64,000 bases of DNA from assembly GCA_031282625.1 (NCBI GenBank), contig JAITDI010000012.1, positions 1 through 64,000 of the forward strand. The letters are read 5' to 3'. Below are positions 56,605 through 64,000 of this stretch, piece by piece. Under the pieces are notes generated by a model, which worked only from the letters and a program-made list of their open reading frames with translations, ran no database searches and was not told the origin of the DNA. The translations under genes and the position numbers were made by a program. This DNA is from Candidatus Endomicrobiellum meruensis (GTDB taxonomy: Bacteria; Elusimicrobiota; Endomicrobiia; Endomicrobiales; Endomicrobiaceae). The stretch's first letter is position 1. Each line of letters begins with the position of its first letter.

Positions 56605-57488
56605 TTCTTTCTTTTATTCACTCTATATTTTCCACTTTTTTCAAGAAGATATTGTTGCCCAAAACTTTTATAATGCGAGCGATTTAAAGTCTTATCTTCA
56701 TTATCTTCTAAAACTAAACCTTTATATCTTTTTACAGATAAATCTAAATATTTCTCTTCAGTATCAATCCCAATAAATTTTCTACCGTTTATAACAGCAG
56801 CTATTCCGGTTGTTGAACTGCCTGCGAAAGGATCAAGCACAGTATATCCTTCATTTGTGCTCGCCAAAATAATTCTCTTCAACAAGTCTAAAGGCTTTTG
56901 TGTCGGATGTTTGCCAAATAATTTTTCAGAAGGTTTTGGAGTTCCAATTGACCACACGCTGCGCATCTGCGTTCCGTCTTTTTTTAAAGAATCTTCCTTC
57001 CATTTTCCATTTTTCATTAAATTATAGTTAAAAGTATGTTTGCCTTTCTTGTCTTTACGCGCCCATATCAATGTTTCATGGCTTGCTGTAAAAAAACGAC
57101 AGCTTAAATTTGGGGCAGCATTTGGTTTGAACCAAATTATATCATTTAAGAAATGGTATCCATTTATTTCAAGCGCTACTCCGCACTGATAGATGGAATG
57201 ATATGTTCCGCTTACCCAAATAGTTCCATTATCTTTTAGAACTCTTTTGCACTCTTTGAGCCACTCTATATGAAATTCTAAATTTTTAATAGAACCCTGC
57301 CCTAAATCCCAATCACCTTTTTTAACGCTTGCGCGTTTTCCTGAACGACACGTGAAAGAGCCGTTTGACAAAAAATATGGAGGATCAGCAAATATCATAT
57401 CTATGGAATTTTCGGAAAGCCCTTGCAATACTTTTATACAATCGCCCTTGTACAAAACAAAATTATTGCTATGAAAATATTCTGTCAT
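56601..57488 (-). CDS. beta-class adenine DNA methyltransferase
   Basis: 295 residues. Catalytic motif DPPY (35-38) comes before the AdoMet motif DPFAGSSTTGIAA (about 220), the beta-class order. Between them are GTIWVSGTYHSIY and CRFFTASHETLIWAR, and HPTQKPLDLLKRII precedes the AdoMet motif, as in M.HinfI- and DpnA-like enzymes. It should N6-methylate adenine and protect against the adjacent endonuclease; the site cannot be read from sequence. Its ATG follows the pyrK TAA with no gap. Confidence 0.92.
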   Translation of the reverse strand: MTEYFHSNNFVLYKGDCIKVLQGLSENSIDMIFADPPYFLSNGSFTCRSGKRASVKKGDWDLGQGSIKNLEFHIEWLKECKRVLKDNGTIWVSGTYHSIYQCGVALEINGYHFLNDIIWFKPNAAPNLSCRFFTASHETLIWARKDKKGKHTFNYNLMKNGKWKEDSLKKDGTQMRSVWSIGTPKPSEKLFGKHPTQKPLDLLKRIILASTNEGYTVLDPFAGSSTTGIAAVINGRKFIGIDTEEKYLDLSVKRYKGLVLEDNEDKTLNRSHYKSFGQQYLLEKSGKYRVNKRKK

Positions 57489-58244
57489 TTATAATTCCAC
57501 TTGTTCTATTTTAAATACGGGACCGTCTTTGCACGTCATCTTTATTTTGCCATCAACTTTTACGGCACAGCCTTGGCAATTACCTAATCCGCATGCCATT
57601 TTTTCCTCCAATGATGCAAAACCTTTTACATTCTTATGCTTGGCAATCTCCATAACCCTTTTCAACATTGGAGTTGGACCGCAAACAAATATCATGTCGT
57701 CAGATTTTAAATTTTTCTCTAATACGTCCGTTATATAACCTCTATGCCCTTTTGAACCGTCTTCCGTTGATACTTCTATTTTCCAACCTAATTTCTCAAA
57801 CTTATCAAGACACAACAAATCCTTTGATGATCGAGCGCCATAGTATAATGTCCCTTTCTTGTCTAATTTCATGGCAAGAAAATGCACCGACGCGATTCCT
57901 GTACCGCCAGCAACAATGACATGATTAAAAGCCTTGTAAGTTTCTAAATCATAACCTTTGCCCAATGGTCCTAAAAGGCATATTTCACCTGAGGAAATAC
58001 CAGAAAGAATCATTGTGCCTTTGCCTACAACTTTATACAAAAAACTTAATGTATTTTTTTTTATAGAATGCACGCTTATTGGTCTGCGTAAAAAAACACC
58101 GTGGACTTCTATCATAAAAAATTGCCCCGGAGAGCAATGTTTTAAAACATCGCCTGCTTTAACTTTTAATTCAAAATAACCTCTACAAACTTCTTTATTT
58201 GAAATTATCTCGTAACTTTTATCAAATCTTTTAACTGTACACAC
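57489..58244 (-). CDS. pyrK: dihydroorotate dehydrogenase, electron-transfer subunit
   Basis: 251 residues: FAD-binding FLRRPISVHS, VGKGTMILSG, NAD-binding IVAGGTGIASVHFLA, and the 2Fe-2S cluster Cys in EKMACGLGNCQGCAVKV with the fourth in MTCKDG. Passes electrons from PyrD to NAD. Follows pyrC by 15 nt. Confidence 0.95.
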   Translation of the reverse strand: MCTVKRFDKSYEIISNKEVCRGYFELKVKAGDVLKHCSPGQFFMIEVHGVFLRRPISVHSIKKNTLSFLYKVVGKGTMILSGISSGEICLLGPLGKGYDLETYKAFNHVIVAGGTGIASVHFLAMKLDKKGTLYYGARSSKDLLCLDKFEKLGWKIEVSTEDGSKGHRGYITDVLEKNLKSDDMIFVCGPTPMLKRVMEIAKHKNVKGFASLEEKMACGLGNCQGCAVKVDGKIKMTCKDGPVFKIEQVEL

Positions 58245-58259
58245 TCTTAATCCTCGTTA

Positions 58260-59531
58260 TTATTTCTGCCAGACTATGTTACCGCCTACTATAGTCATAA
58301 CAGCGCCGCCTTTAAACTTTCTTCCTATAAAAGGTGAATTTTTACTTTTTGAAAATATGCTTTCTTTAGTAAAATCATAGTGATATTTAGTATCTATTAT
58401 TGTTATATCGGCAATACTACCTTCTTTGAGAGAACCTCTGCCTACAAGATTAAATATTTTTGCAGGATTCAAAGTCATCTTGGCAACAGCTTCAGAAAGA
58501 CTTAAAACTCCCTTATTCACAAGTTCGTTTAAAACCAAACTTAACATAGTTTCAAATCCTATAATGCCAAAAGGCGCTAAATCAAATTCTCTGTTTTTTT
58601 CTTCCTGCGTATGCGGGGCATGATCAGTAGCTATACAGTCTATCGTGCCATCCGCTAGCCCTTTTTTGATAGCTTCTACATCTCTTTTTTCTCTTAAAGG
58701 AGGATTCATTTTAGTATTGGCATCATATACTTTAACAATATCGTCAGTAAGCGTAAAATAATGAGGACAAGTTTCAGCAGTAACTTTTATACCTTTCTTT
58801 TTAGCTTGTCTTACTAAATCAACAGAACCTTCAGTTGAAACATGGGCTATATGCAGATAACCGCCCGTAAGCTCAGCAAGTATTATATCGCGACTTATCA
58901 TGACTTCTTCAGCCTGTCTTGGTATTCCTCTAAACCCCAATATCATTGAATTTTTGCCTTCATTCATTGATCCATTTTTGCTAAGCTCCTTATCTTCGCT
59001 ATGGGAAATAACAGGAAGCTTAAACATCTTGGTATATTCCAAAGTTCTACGCATTATCTGAGAACTTCTTATAGGAAGACCATCGTCGCTTACAGCAACA
59101 ATGCCAGCTTTCTTTAAAACTCCAATTTCTGAAAGTTCAACTCCTAAAGAACCTTTTGTTGCGCATCCTATGGGAAAAACGTTTACAATACCTTCTTTCT
59201 GAGCTTTGAAGATAATAAATTCAACAGTCGGAGCATTGTCTATTGGAGGTTTAGTATTAGGCATGCATAAAACAGTAGTAATTCCGCCTTTTGCAGCTGA
59301 TCGCGTGCCTGTATAAATTGTCTCTTTGTCCTCTTGACCCGGTTCTCTCAAGTGAGCATGGACATCTATTAGACCCGGCACTGCAATTTTACCACTTCCG
59401 TCAATAATTTCAGCCTTGCCGTCTCCAGAGAACTTTGAAACTATTTTACCGTTTTCAATTAAAATATCACTGACAGCATCTTTATTCTGCGATGGATCAA
59501 CAATTCTTATATTTTTAATTTGATGACGCAT
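58260..59531 (-). CDS. pyrC: dihydroorotase
   Basis: 423-residue amidohydrolase (type I): metal ligands in [15 protein letters not shown], the [14 protein letters not shown] region, His in ISHSEDKEL and [11 protein letters not shown], and Asp in [13 protein letters not shown]. It overlaps pyrB by 17 nt. Confidence 0.96.
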   Translation of the reverse strand: MRHQIKNIRIVDPSQNKDAVSDILIENGKIVSKFSGDGKAEIIDGSGKIAVPGLIDVHAHLREPGQEDKETIYTGTRSAAKGGITTVLCMPNTKPPIDNAPTVEFIIFKAQKEGIVNVFPIGCATKGSLGVELSEIGVLKKAGIVAVSDDGLPIRSSQIMRRTLEYTKMFKLPVISHSEDKELSKNGSMNEGKNSMILGFRGIPRQAEEVMISRDIILAELTGGYLHIAHVSTEGSVDLVRQAKKKGIKVTAETCPHYFTLTDDIVKVYDANTKMNPPLREKRDVEAIKKGLADGTIDCIATDHAPHTQEEKNREFDLAPFGIIGFETMLSLVLNELVNKGVLSLSEAVAKMTLNPAKIFNLVGRGSLKEGSIADITIIDTKYHYDFTKESIFSKSKNSPFIGRKFKGGAVMTIVGGNIVWQK

Positions 59532-60450
59532 TTTTCCTCTTTTTTAAAAGATATAAAACTGCCATTCTGACGGCTATGCCATTTGTTACTTGCTCGTTGA
59601 TTACCGCATTTGGACTGTCAGCTACTTCGGAAGAAATTTCTATGCCTCTATTCATAGGTCCAGGATGCATAATTAAAACTCCTGGTTTTGCTTTGCTAAG
59701 CCTTTCTTTTGTTAGTTGGTATAATTCCACATACTCGTGAACTGATGGGAACAAATTTTCTTGCTGACGTTCAAGCTGTATTCTTAAGATGTTTACTATA
59801 TCGGCCTTTTTTACTGCCTCGTCTAAATCATAATATATTTTTACACCCAAATCTTTTATATTTTCAGGGATTAAAGTTGGTGGTCCCGATACTGCAACTT
59901 CAGCCCCCATTTTAGTTAATGCCCAGATATTAGATTTTGCAACTCTTGAATGAACAATATCGCCGACAAGGAGCACTTTTAAGCCCTCAATTTTTTTCTT
60001 TTTATCATATATCGTATATAAATCAAGAAGCCCCTGCGTTGGGTGTTCGTGAAAACCATCACCTGCATTTATTACTGAAGCGTTAAGATTTCTCGCCAGA
60101 ATATTCGGAGCTCCAGCCAACGAATGCCTGATAATTATATAATCAGCTTTCATAGCTTCAAGCGTTTTGCCTGTATCTATTAGACTTTCGCCTTTAACTA
60201 CGCTTGAAGTACTAACCGCAATATTTACGACATCAGCTGAAAGTCTTTTTGCAGCAATTTCAAAAGAATTCCTCGTGCGAGTTGAAGGTTCATAAAAAAG
60301 CGTTACTACTGTCTTGCCAATCAAAGTTGGAGCTTTTTTAACAGATCTAGTGAAAAGACTTTTAAAGGGTTTTACTGCGTTTAAAATTGTCTGTAAGTCT
60401 TTTTTATCCAAATGCTCAAGACCAAGCAAGTCTTTGCAGTTAAGGGACAT
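59515..60450 (-). CDS. pyrB: aspartate carbamoyltransferase, catalytic chain
   Basis: 311 residues: carbamoyl-phosphate site [25 protein letters not shown], and [14 protein letters not shown]. No pyrI regulatory chain adjoins, so allosteric control by nucleotides is probably absent and regulation rests on PyrR. Confidence 0.96.
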   Translation of the reverse strand: MSLNCKDLLGLEHLDKKDLQTILNAVKPFKSLFTRSVKKAPTLIGKTVVTLFYEPSTRTRNSFEIAAKRLSADVVNIAVSTSSVVKGESLIDTGKTLEAMKADYIIIRHSLAGAPNILARNLNASVINAGDGFHEHPTQGLLDLYTIYDKKKKIEGLKVLLVGDIVHSRVAKSNIWALTKMGAEVAVSGPPTLIPENIKDLGVKIYYDLDEAVKKADIVNILRIQLERQQENLFPSVHEYVELYQLTKERLSKAKPGVLIMHPGPMNRGIEISSEVADSPNAVINEQVTNGIAVRMAVLYLLKKRKNASSN

Positions 60451-60502
60451 CTTTACTCCTTATGTTTATATCGTTTCTCTTTAACATCGCATTTGGCAAT
60501 TG

Positions 60503-61033
60503 TTAACTTACAAGAACTTTATCTTCACCGTTTACTTCCTTACAATCAACTTTTATGAATTTTTTTGTTTCGTATTTAACTCCAACATATTTAGCCTCTA
60601 TAGGTAGTTCCCTAAAACCTCTATCAACCAAAACTGCAAGCTGAATAGATTTTGGTCTGCCAAAATCTGTAAGCACGTCTAAAGCAGCTCTTACCGTTCT
60701 TCCCGTAAAAAGTACGTCGTCAACCAAAATTATATTTTTTCTGTCTAAATCAAATGGTATAACCGTATCTTTTATTATAGGCATGTCAGATTCAAAGTCA
60801 TCAAGATCGTCTCTGTGAAGGGTAATATCTAAAGTTCCAAACAGAATTTCAGATTCTTTTACACTGGAAAGCTTTGCAATTTCAGAAATGATTCTCTTTG
60901 CAAGAAACACTCCTTTGCTTTGTATACCGACAACAGCAAAATCGCTTATATTGCGATTGTCGGCAAAGATTTCTGTAGAAATCGTCCTTAGCGCATCTTG
61001 AAAGGCATTAGAATCTAATATAATTTCTGCCAT
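60503..61033 (-). CDS. pyrR: PyrR, pyr regulator / uracil phosphoribosyltransferase
   Basis: 176 residues: the PRPP loop NIILVDDVLFTGRTVRAALD and the family end LVDRGFRELPIEAKYVG. PyrR can bind pyr mRNA and promote termination, or salvage uracil. I did not see an obvious anti-terminator in the 52-nt gap before pyrB. Confidence 0.93.
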   Translation of the reverse strand: MAEIILDSNAFQDALRTISTEIFADNRNISDFAVVGIQSKGVFLAKRIISEIAKLSSVKESEILFGTLDITLHRDDLDDFESDMPIIKDTVIPFDLDRKNIILVDDVLFTGRTVRAALDVLTDFGRPKSIQLAVLVDRGFRELPIEAKYVGVKYETKKFIKVDCKEVNGEDKVLVS

Positions 61034-61034
61034 T

Positions 61035-61568
61035 TTATTTTTTCAAACCTGTTATATATTTTTTAAAACCGTCTTTTTGAAGTTTAAGATCTTCTTTTAC
61101 TACAAGCTCAGCAAGCTTTATTTTGTAAGATTTTAATTTTGCTTTCAAGTCATCATTAGCTACTGCAATTATTTGAACAGCTAAAATCGCTGCATTTATA
61201 GCTCCCGCTTTGCCTACTGCAACAGTAGCCACAGGCACACCTTTAGGCATTTGCGATATGGACAGCAAAGCATCAAAGCCTGCCAAATGCTTACACTCTA
61301 CAGGAACGCCTATTACCGGGAGAATAGTTTCTGAAGCAATAACTCCCGGAAGAGCTGCAGACATACCAGCCACTGCTATAAAAACTTTTGCACCGGAACT
61401 TTCAGCTCCATTTATGCACTGCTTTAAATGTTTAGTTGTTCTGTGAGCAGAAGCTATATTGAAGCTATAAAAAAGTTTGAACTCATCTAAAACTTTGATT
61501 GTTTCACCAACTAAAGTCGAATCAGATCCTGACCCTGCAATAATTGCCACATCAGTTCTGTTTTCCAT
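61035..61568 (-). CDS. purE: N5-carboxyaminoimidazole ribonucleotide mutase
   Basis: 177 residues: AIIAGSGSDSTLVGETI, SAHRTTKHLKQCI, and AVAGMSAALPGVIASET with LLSISQMPKGVPVATVAVG. No purK adjoins. Tight with pyrR (1 nt) and purD (17-nt overlap). Confidence 0.93.
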   Translation of the reverse strand: MENRTDVAIIAGSGSDSTLVGETIKVLDEFKLFYSFNIASAHRTTKHLKQCINGAESSGAKVFIAVAGMSAALPGVIASETILPVIGVPVECKHLAGFDALLSISQMPKGVPVATVAVGKAGAINAAILAVQIIAVANDDLKAKLKSYKIKLAELVVKEDLKLQKDGFKKYITGLKK

Positions 61569-62835
61569 TTAAAGCCCTCCCTGCAATATCTTTCCTGTAA
61601 TGGATCCCTTCAAACTTTATCATAGAAACATTTGAATAAACTTTGTCTATAGCGCTTTTTATAGCAGAAGCGATTGAAACAACATCCAACACTCTTCCGC
61701 CCGAAGTAACAATCTTTCCGTTTTCTAATTTCGTTCCTGCATGGAACACCATAGCATCTTTGTCTCTTATATTCTCAAGACCTTCTATTTCAAAACCTTT
61801 CTTGAAACTTTTTGGGTATCCTCCTGAAGCCAAAACTACACAAACTGAAAATATTTTTTTCCAATTTATTTTTAAGTTTGCAAGATTTTTGTCTAAAATT
61901 GCTTCGCAAATATCAACGAAATCTGTATCAAGTAGCGGGAGAACAGCCTGAGTTTCAGGATCTCCAAAACGACAATTAAACTCTAAAACGTAAGGATTAG
62001 ATCGGTTCATAATGATCCCGACATATAAAACGCCTTTATAGTCAAGTTTCTCTGCTTTAATTCCGTCAATAACTTTACAGATTATAGTATCTTCAACTTT
62101 CTTGTTTAATCTTTCTGTAGCTAATGGAGCTGGAGCATAAGCGCCCATACCGCCAGTGTTTGGACCTTTATCGTTATCGTTTACTCTTTTGTGATCTTGA
62201 GAGGCAGGCATCACAGAATAAGTTTCACCATCAGTAAATACTAAATACGAAAGTTCCGGTCCGTCTATATATTCTTCTATAATTATATTAGTTCCTGCTT
62301 CTCCTAAAACTTTTTCCTCCATCATTTGTTTAATGGCACTTGCAGCATCTTCTCTACCACTACAAATATAAACACCTTTGCCTGCGGCAAGCCCATCAGC
62401 TTTAACTACAACTTTTTTATTTGCTTCCCAATTTGCAAGGAATTTTAATGCATTGTTAACATTTGAAAAACTATTATATTGCGCCGTAGGAATTCCATAT
62501 TTATACATAAACTCTTTTGAGTATATCTTGCTTGATTCCAACCTCGCAGCGGATTTAGAAGTCCCTACTATTCTTAAACCTCTTTCTTTAAAGTAATCTA
62601 CTATACCTAGCGACAAAGGAACTTCTGGACCTACAAAAGTAAAATCTATATCGTTTGCCTTAACAAAATCAGAGAGTCTGTTAAAATCATCCGTACTAAT
62701 GTCTACATTTTCAGCAACTTGAGATATTCCACCATTTCCAGGAGCGCAATATACTTTTTCAATCTTAGAACTTTTTGCAAATTTCCAACATATAGCATGC
62801 TCCCTACCTCCAGACCCAACAACCAATACTTTCAT
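61552..62835 (-). CDS. purD: phosphoribosylamine-glycine ligase
   Basis: 427 residues: VLVVGSGGREHAICWKF, ATP-grasp VVKADGLAAGKGVYIC, RFGDPETQAVLPLL. Makes GAR. Second gene of the run, 29 nt after the small zinc-ribbon gene. Confidence 0.96.
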   Translation of the reverse strand: MKVLVVGSGGREHAICWKFAKSSKIEKVYCAPGNGGISQVAENVDISTDDFNRLSDFVKANDIDFTFVGPEVPLSLGIVDYFKERGLRIVGTSKSAARLESSKIYSKEFMYKYGIPTAQYNSFSNVNNALKFLANWEANKKVVVKADGLAAGKGVYICSGREDAASAIKQMMEEKVLGEAGTNIIIEEYIDGPELSYLVFTDGETYSVMPASQDHKRVNDNDKGPNTGGMGAYAPAPLATERLNKKVEDTIICKVIDGIKAEKLDYKGVLYVGIIMNRSNPYVLEFNCRFGDPETQAVLPLLDTDFVDICEAILDKNLANLKINWKKIFSVCVVLASGGYPKSFKKGFEIEGLENIRDKDAMVFHAGTKLENGKIVTSGGRVLDVVSIASAIKSAIDKVYSNVSMIKFEGIHYRKDIAGRALNGKQN

Positions 62836-62864
62836 TCAATCTCCCATCTATATAAAAATCTGAT

Positions 62865-63176
62865 TTAGAAAATATATTTTTCAAAAAACTTAACTATTAA
62901 AATAAAAGAAGCTAAGGCAAGAATAAATGTAATTAGTATTGACTTCCAATACTGATTAATAACTTTGCTTGTTTTGCTTGAAGATAATGAGTTTTCTACA
63001 ACCTCAAGAGCGAATTGACTGCGTATTTCCTTACTTAGATCGGCATATTCTGAAAAACATCCGCATGAATAATTTTCAGTTACCCATTTTCTTTTTACCA
63101 TACAGAAAATTCTGCCATTTCCTTGTTCGTCAAGATTATTGTCTCCTTGGTAAAGACAGTTTACGCAATAACCCAT
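62865..63176 (-). CDS. small Cys-rich protein with C-terminal membrane anchor
   Basis: The start at 63176 (MGYCVNCLYQGDNN) has AAAGGCGGGC before it; the track start at 63260 is unsupported. 103 residues. The N-terminal half has five Cys (YCVNC, IFC, SCGC) like a zinc ribbon. Residues about 80-100 are one membrane helix (ILITFILALASFILIVKFF). No family recognised. It heads the purine/pyrimidine run right behind the promoter. Confidence 0.72.
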   Translation of the reverse strand: MGYCVNCLYQGDNNLDEQGNGRIFCMVKRKWVTENYSCGCFSEYADLSKEIRSQFALEVVENSLSSSKTSKVINQYWKSILITFILALASFILIVKFFEKYIF

Positions 63177-63222
63177 TTTGCCCGCCTTTTTTGCAAAATT
63201 TTGAACCCAATGAACTGAATAA

Positions 63223-63251
63223 ATTTTACAAAATAATGCATTTAATGGCAA
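63223..63251 (-). promoter_or_regulatory. sigma70 promoter for the purine/pyrimidine run
   Basis: On the minus strand TTGCCA (63251-63246), a 17-nt spacer and TAAAAT (63228-63223) lie about 45 nt before the small zinc-ribbon gene. Good spacing and fit. No pur operator was recognised. Confidence 0.65.
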
Positions 63252-63354
63252 CGAATACAATTGTACCCTGTTATTTCTTTATTTTGGATTATTAATTAGC
63301 TATCCAAGGACCTAAATTGAGTTGTGCATGCATTTCTTAGAAAAGTTATCTTTT

Positions 63355-64000
63355 TTACTTTTCTGTGTTTTTTATTAGGTATTCTGAAATTGCTATTCCA
63401 GACAGATAATGTTTAATCATGTCATTAGCCCAAAGCGTACCGGAATAAGGAAGAAGTTCTCTATATTTATTTTTATTCCAAACAAAGCATGAAAAATCTT
63501 CACTAAAAAATTGTACTCAACGACACCTTTATTGCTCATTATTACTCCATTGTCCATAGAGATAATATTATTTTTAGCTTTATCTGAAATAAGACTTTGC
63601 CACATAGTCATATATTCGCTGTTTGACAAGGAAATATCATAAAGTGTAGGCATTATGTCTAAATGCGAGCCAAAAACAGAAACATCTATATTTAATGGTT
63701 TAATATCCTTTGGGATATACAAATAGAAAGGGACACTCAAAGCGTCTAAAAGTCTTTCAGTAGGGTATGACAAACAATCCATAAAATTGTGATCGCCTGT
63801 AACAGCTATGATTGTATTGTTTGCATATTTTGAATTTTTTATCTTTGTTATAAATCTGCCAAGCATCTCATTTGAATACTGATAAACAGCAAGTCTCTTT
63901 TGGGCTAAACTTTCGTTTACAATATTCTGCTCCAACTCTTTTGGAATTTTAATAGGCATAACTTTGTAATTTTTAGGTAAAGAATAAGGTGGGTGGGTGG
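63355..64000 (-). pseudogene. sulfatase/LTA-synthase-like protein, 5' part outside window, frameshifted
   Basis: The track start (63959) is internal: the frame continues to the edge as THPPYSLPKNYKV, a typical sulfatase segment. The metal-binding TGDHNF and GSHLDIMPTLYDI are present, so it belongs to the alkaline-phosphatase superfamily phosphoethanolamine/LTA-type enzymes. After GVVEYNF the track frame is non-protein-like. Adding one T to the run complementary to 63505-63510 gives SEDFSCFVWNKNKYRELLPY and SGTLWANDMIKHYL, ending normally at 63355. The C terminus is thus well preserved behind a single deletion. Confidence 0.75.

Noticed and set aside
63988-64000. GGTGGGTGGGTGG at the right edge as a G-quadruplex or repeat
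   Set aside because: On the coding strand it spells the Thr-His-Pro-Pro of the sulfatase, and it is cut by the edge.

Overview
ORGANISM. The window is AT-rich bacterial chromosome. Nearly all core genes lie on the minus strand in long runs with 1-28 nt overlaps. The envelope is Gram-negative: an Mla-type lipid transport system, autotransporter-like barrels, and many signal peptides. Intact housekeeping and biosynthetic operons sit beside freshly broken genes (an autotransporter, a histidine kinase, a DUF3089 esterase-like gene, a sulfatase, an FMN reductase and a transposase). Together with a hexose-phosphate (UhpC/GlpT-type) transporter next to the [FeFe]-hydrogenase maturase gene hydG, this suggests an Elusimicrobiota/Endomicrobium-like gut symbiont under early genome reduction. 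That assignment is inference from gene content; there is no rRNA in the window.

LAYOUT. 1-4.6 kb is an accessory block of secreted proteins: a repeat coiled-coil protein cut by the left edge, a decayed autotransporter, small secreted proteins, a beta-barrel and a membrane-anchored coiled coil. 4.9-18.7 kb holds a GT4 glycosyltransferase, serA plus a class V aminotransferase, lon-clpX-clpP-tig, three tRNAs (Leu-TAG, Lys-CTT, Leu-TAA), a frameshifted FMN reductase, gltX, cvpA and two DUF genes. 18.8-24.6 kb has an M23 endopeptidase with an apparently leaderless promoter, then argG-argD-argB, a RecB-like nuclease and rsmD. 24.6-30.2 kb has a startless plus-strand ORF with a strong terminator, the sugar-phosphate transporter, hydG, a structured RNA candidate and thrS. 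30.3-35.5 kb is the only plus-strand run: dprA, topA, a Xer recombinase and a UBA-like protein. 35.6-37.7 kb is a pseudogene and small secreted protein zone. 37.7-46.4 kb holds radA, the MCE/Mla transporter, alr, dnaB and rplI-rpsR-ssb-rpsF. A transposase remnant follows, then aroK-aroC. 48.9-63.2 kb is one long purine/pyrimidine run (purB, N, M; pyrE, F, D, K, C, B, R; purE, D). A sulfatase, cut by the right edge and frameshifted, closes the window.

HOW THE GENES WORK TOGETHER. The window supplies de novo UMP synthesis (pyrB, C, D/K, E, F, with pyrR), several purine steps (purD, N, M, E, B), part of arginine synthesis, serine synthesis, two shikimate-pathway steps, proteolysis/chaperoning, and replication/recombination. 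The most unusual arrangement is a Type II-like restriction-modification pair placed without gaps between pyrK and pyrD, the two subunits of one enzyme. The best candidate for an undescribed element is a 160-nt region between thrS and hydG with nested and mutually exclusive helices. A recurrent feature is loss of one T in short coding-strand T runs in four otherwise well preserved genes.
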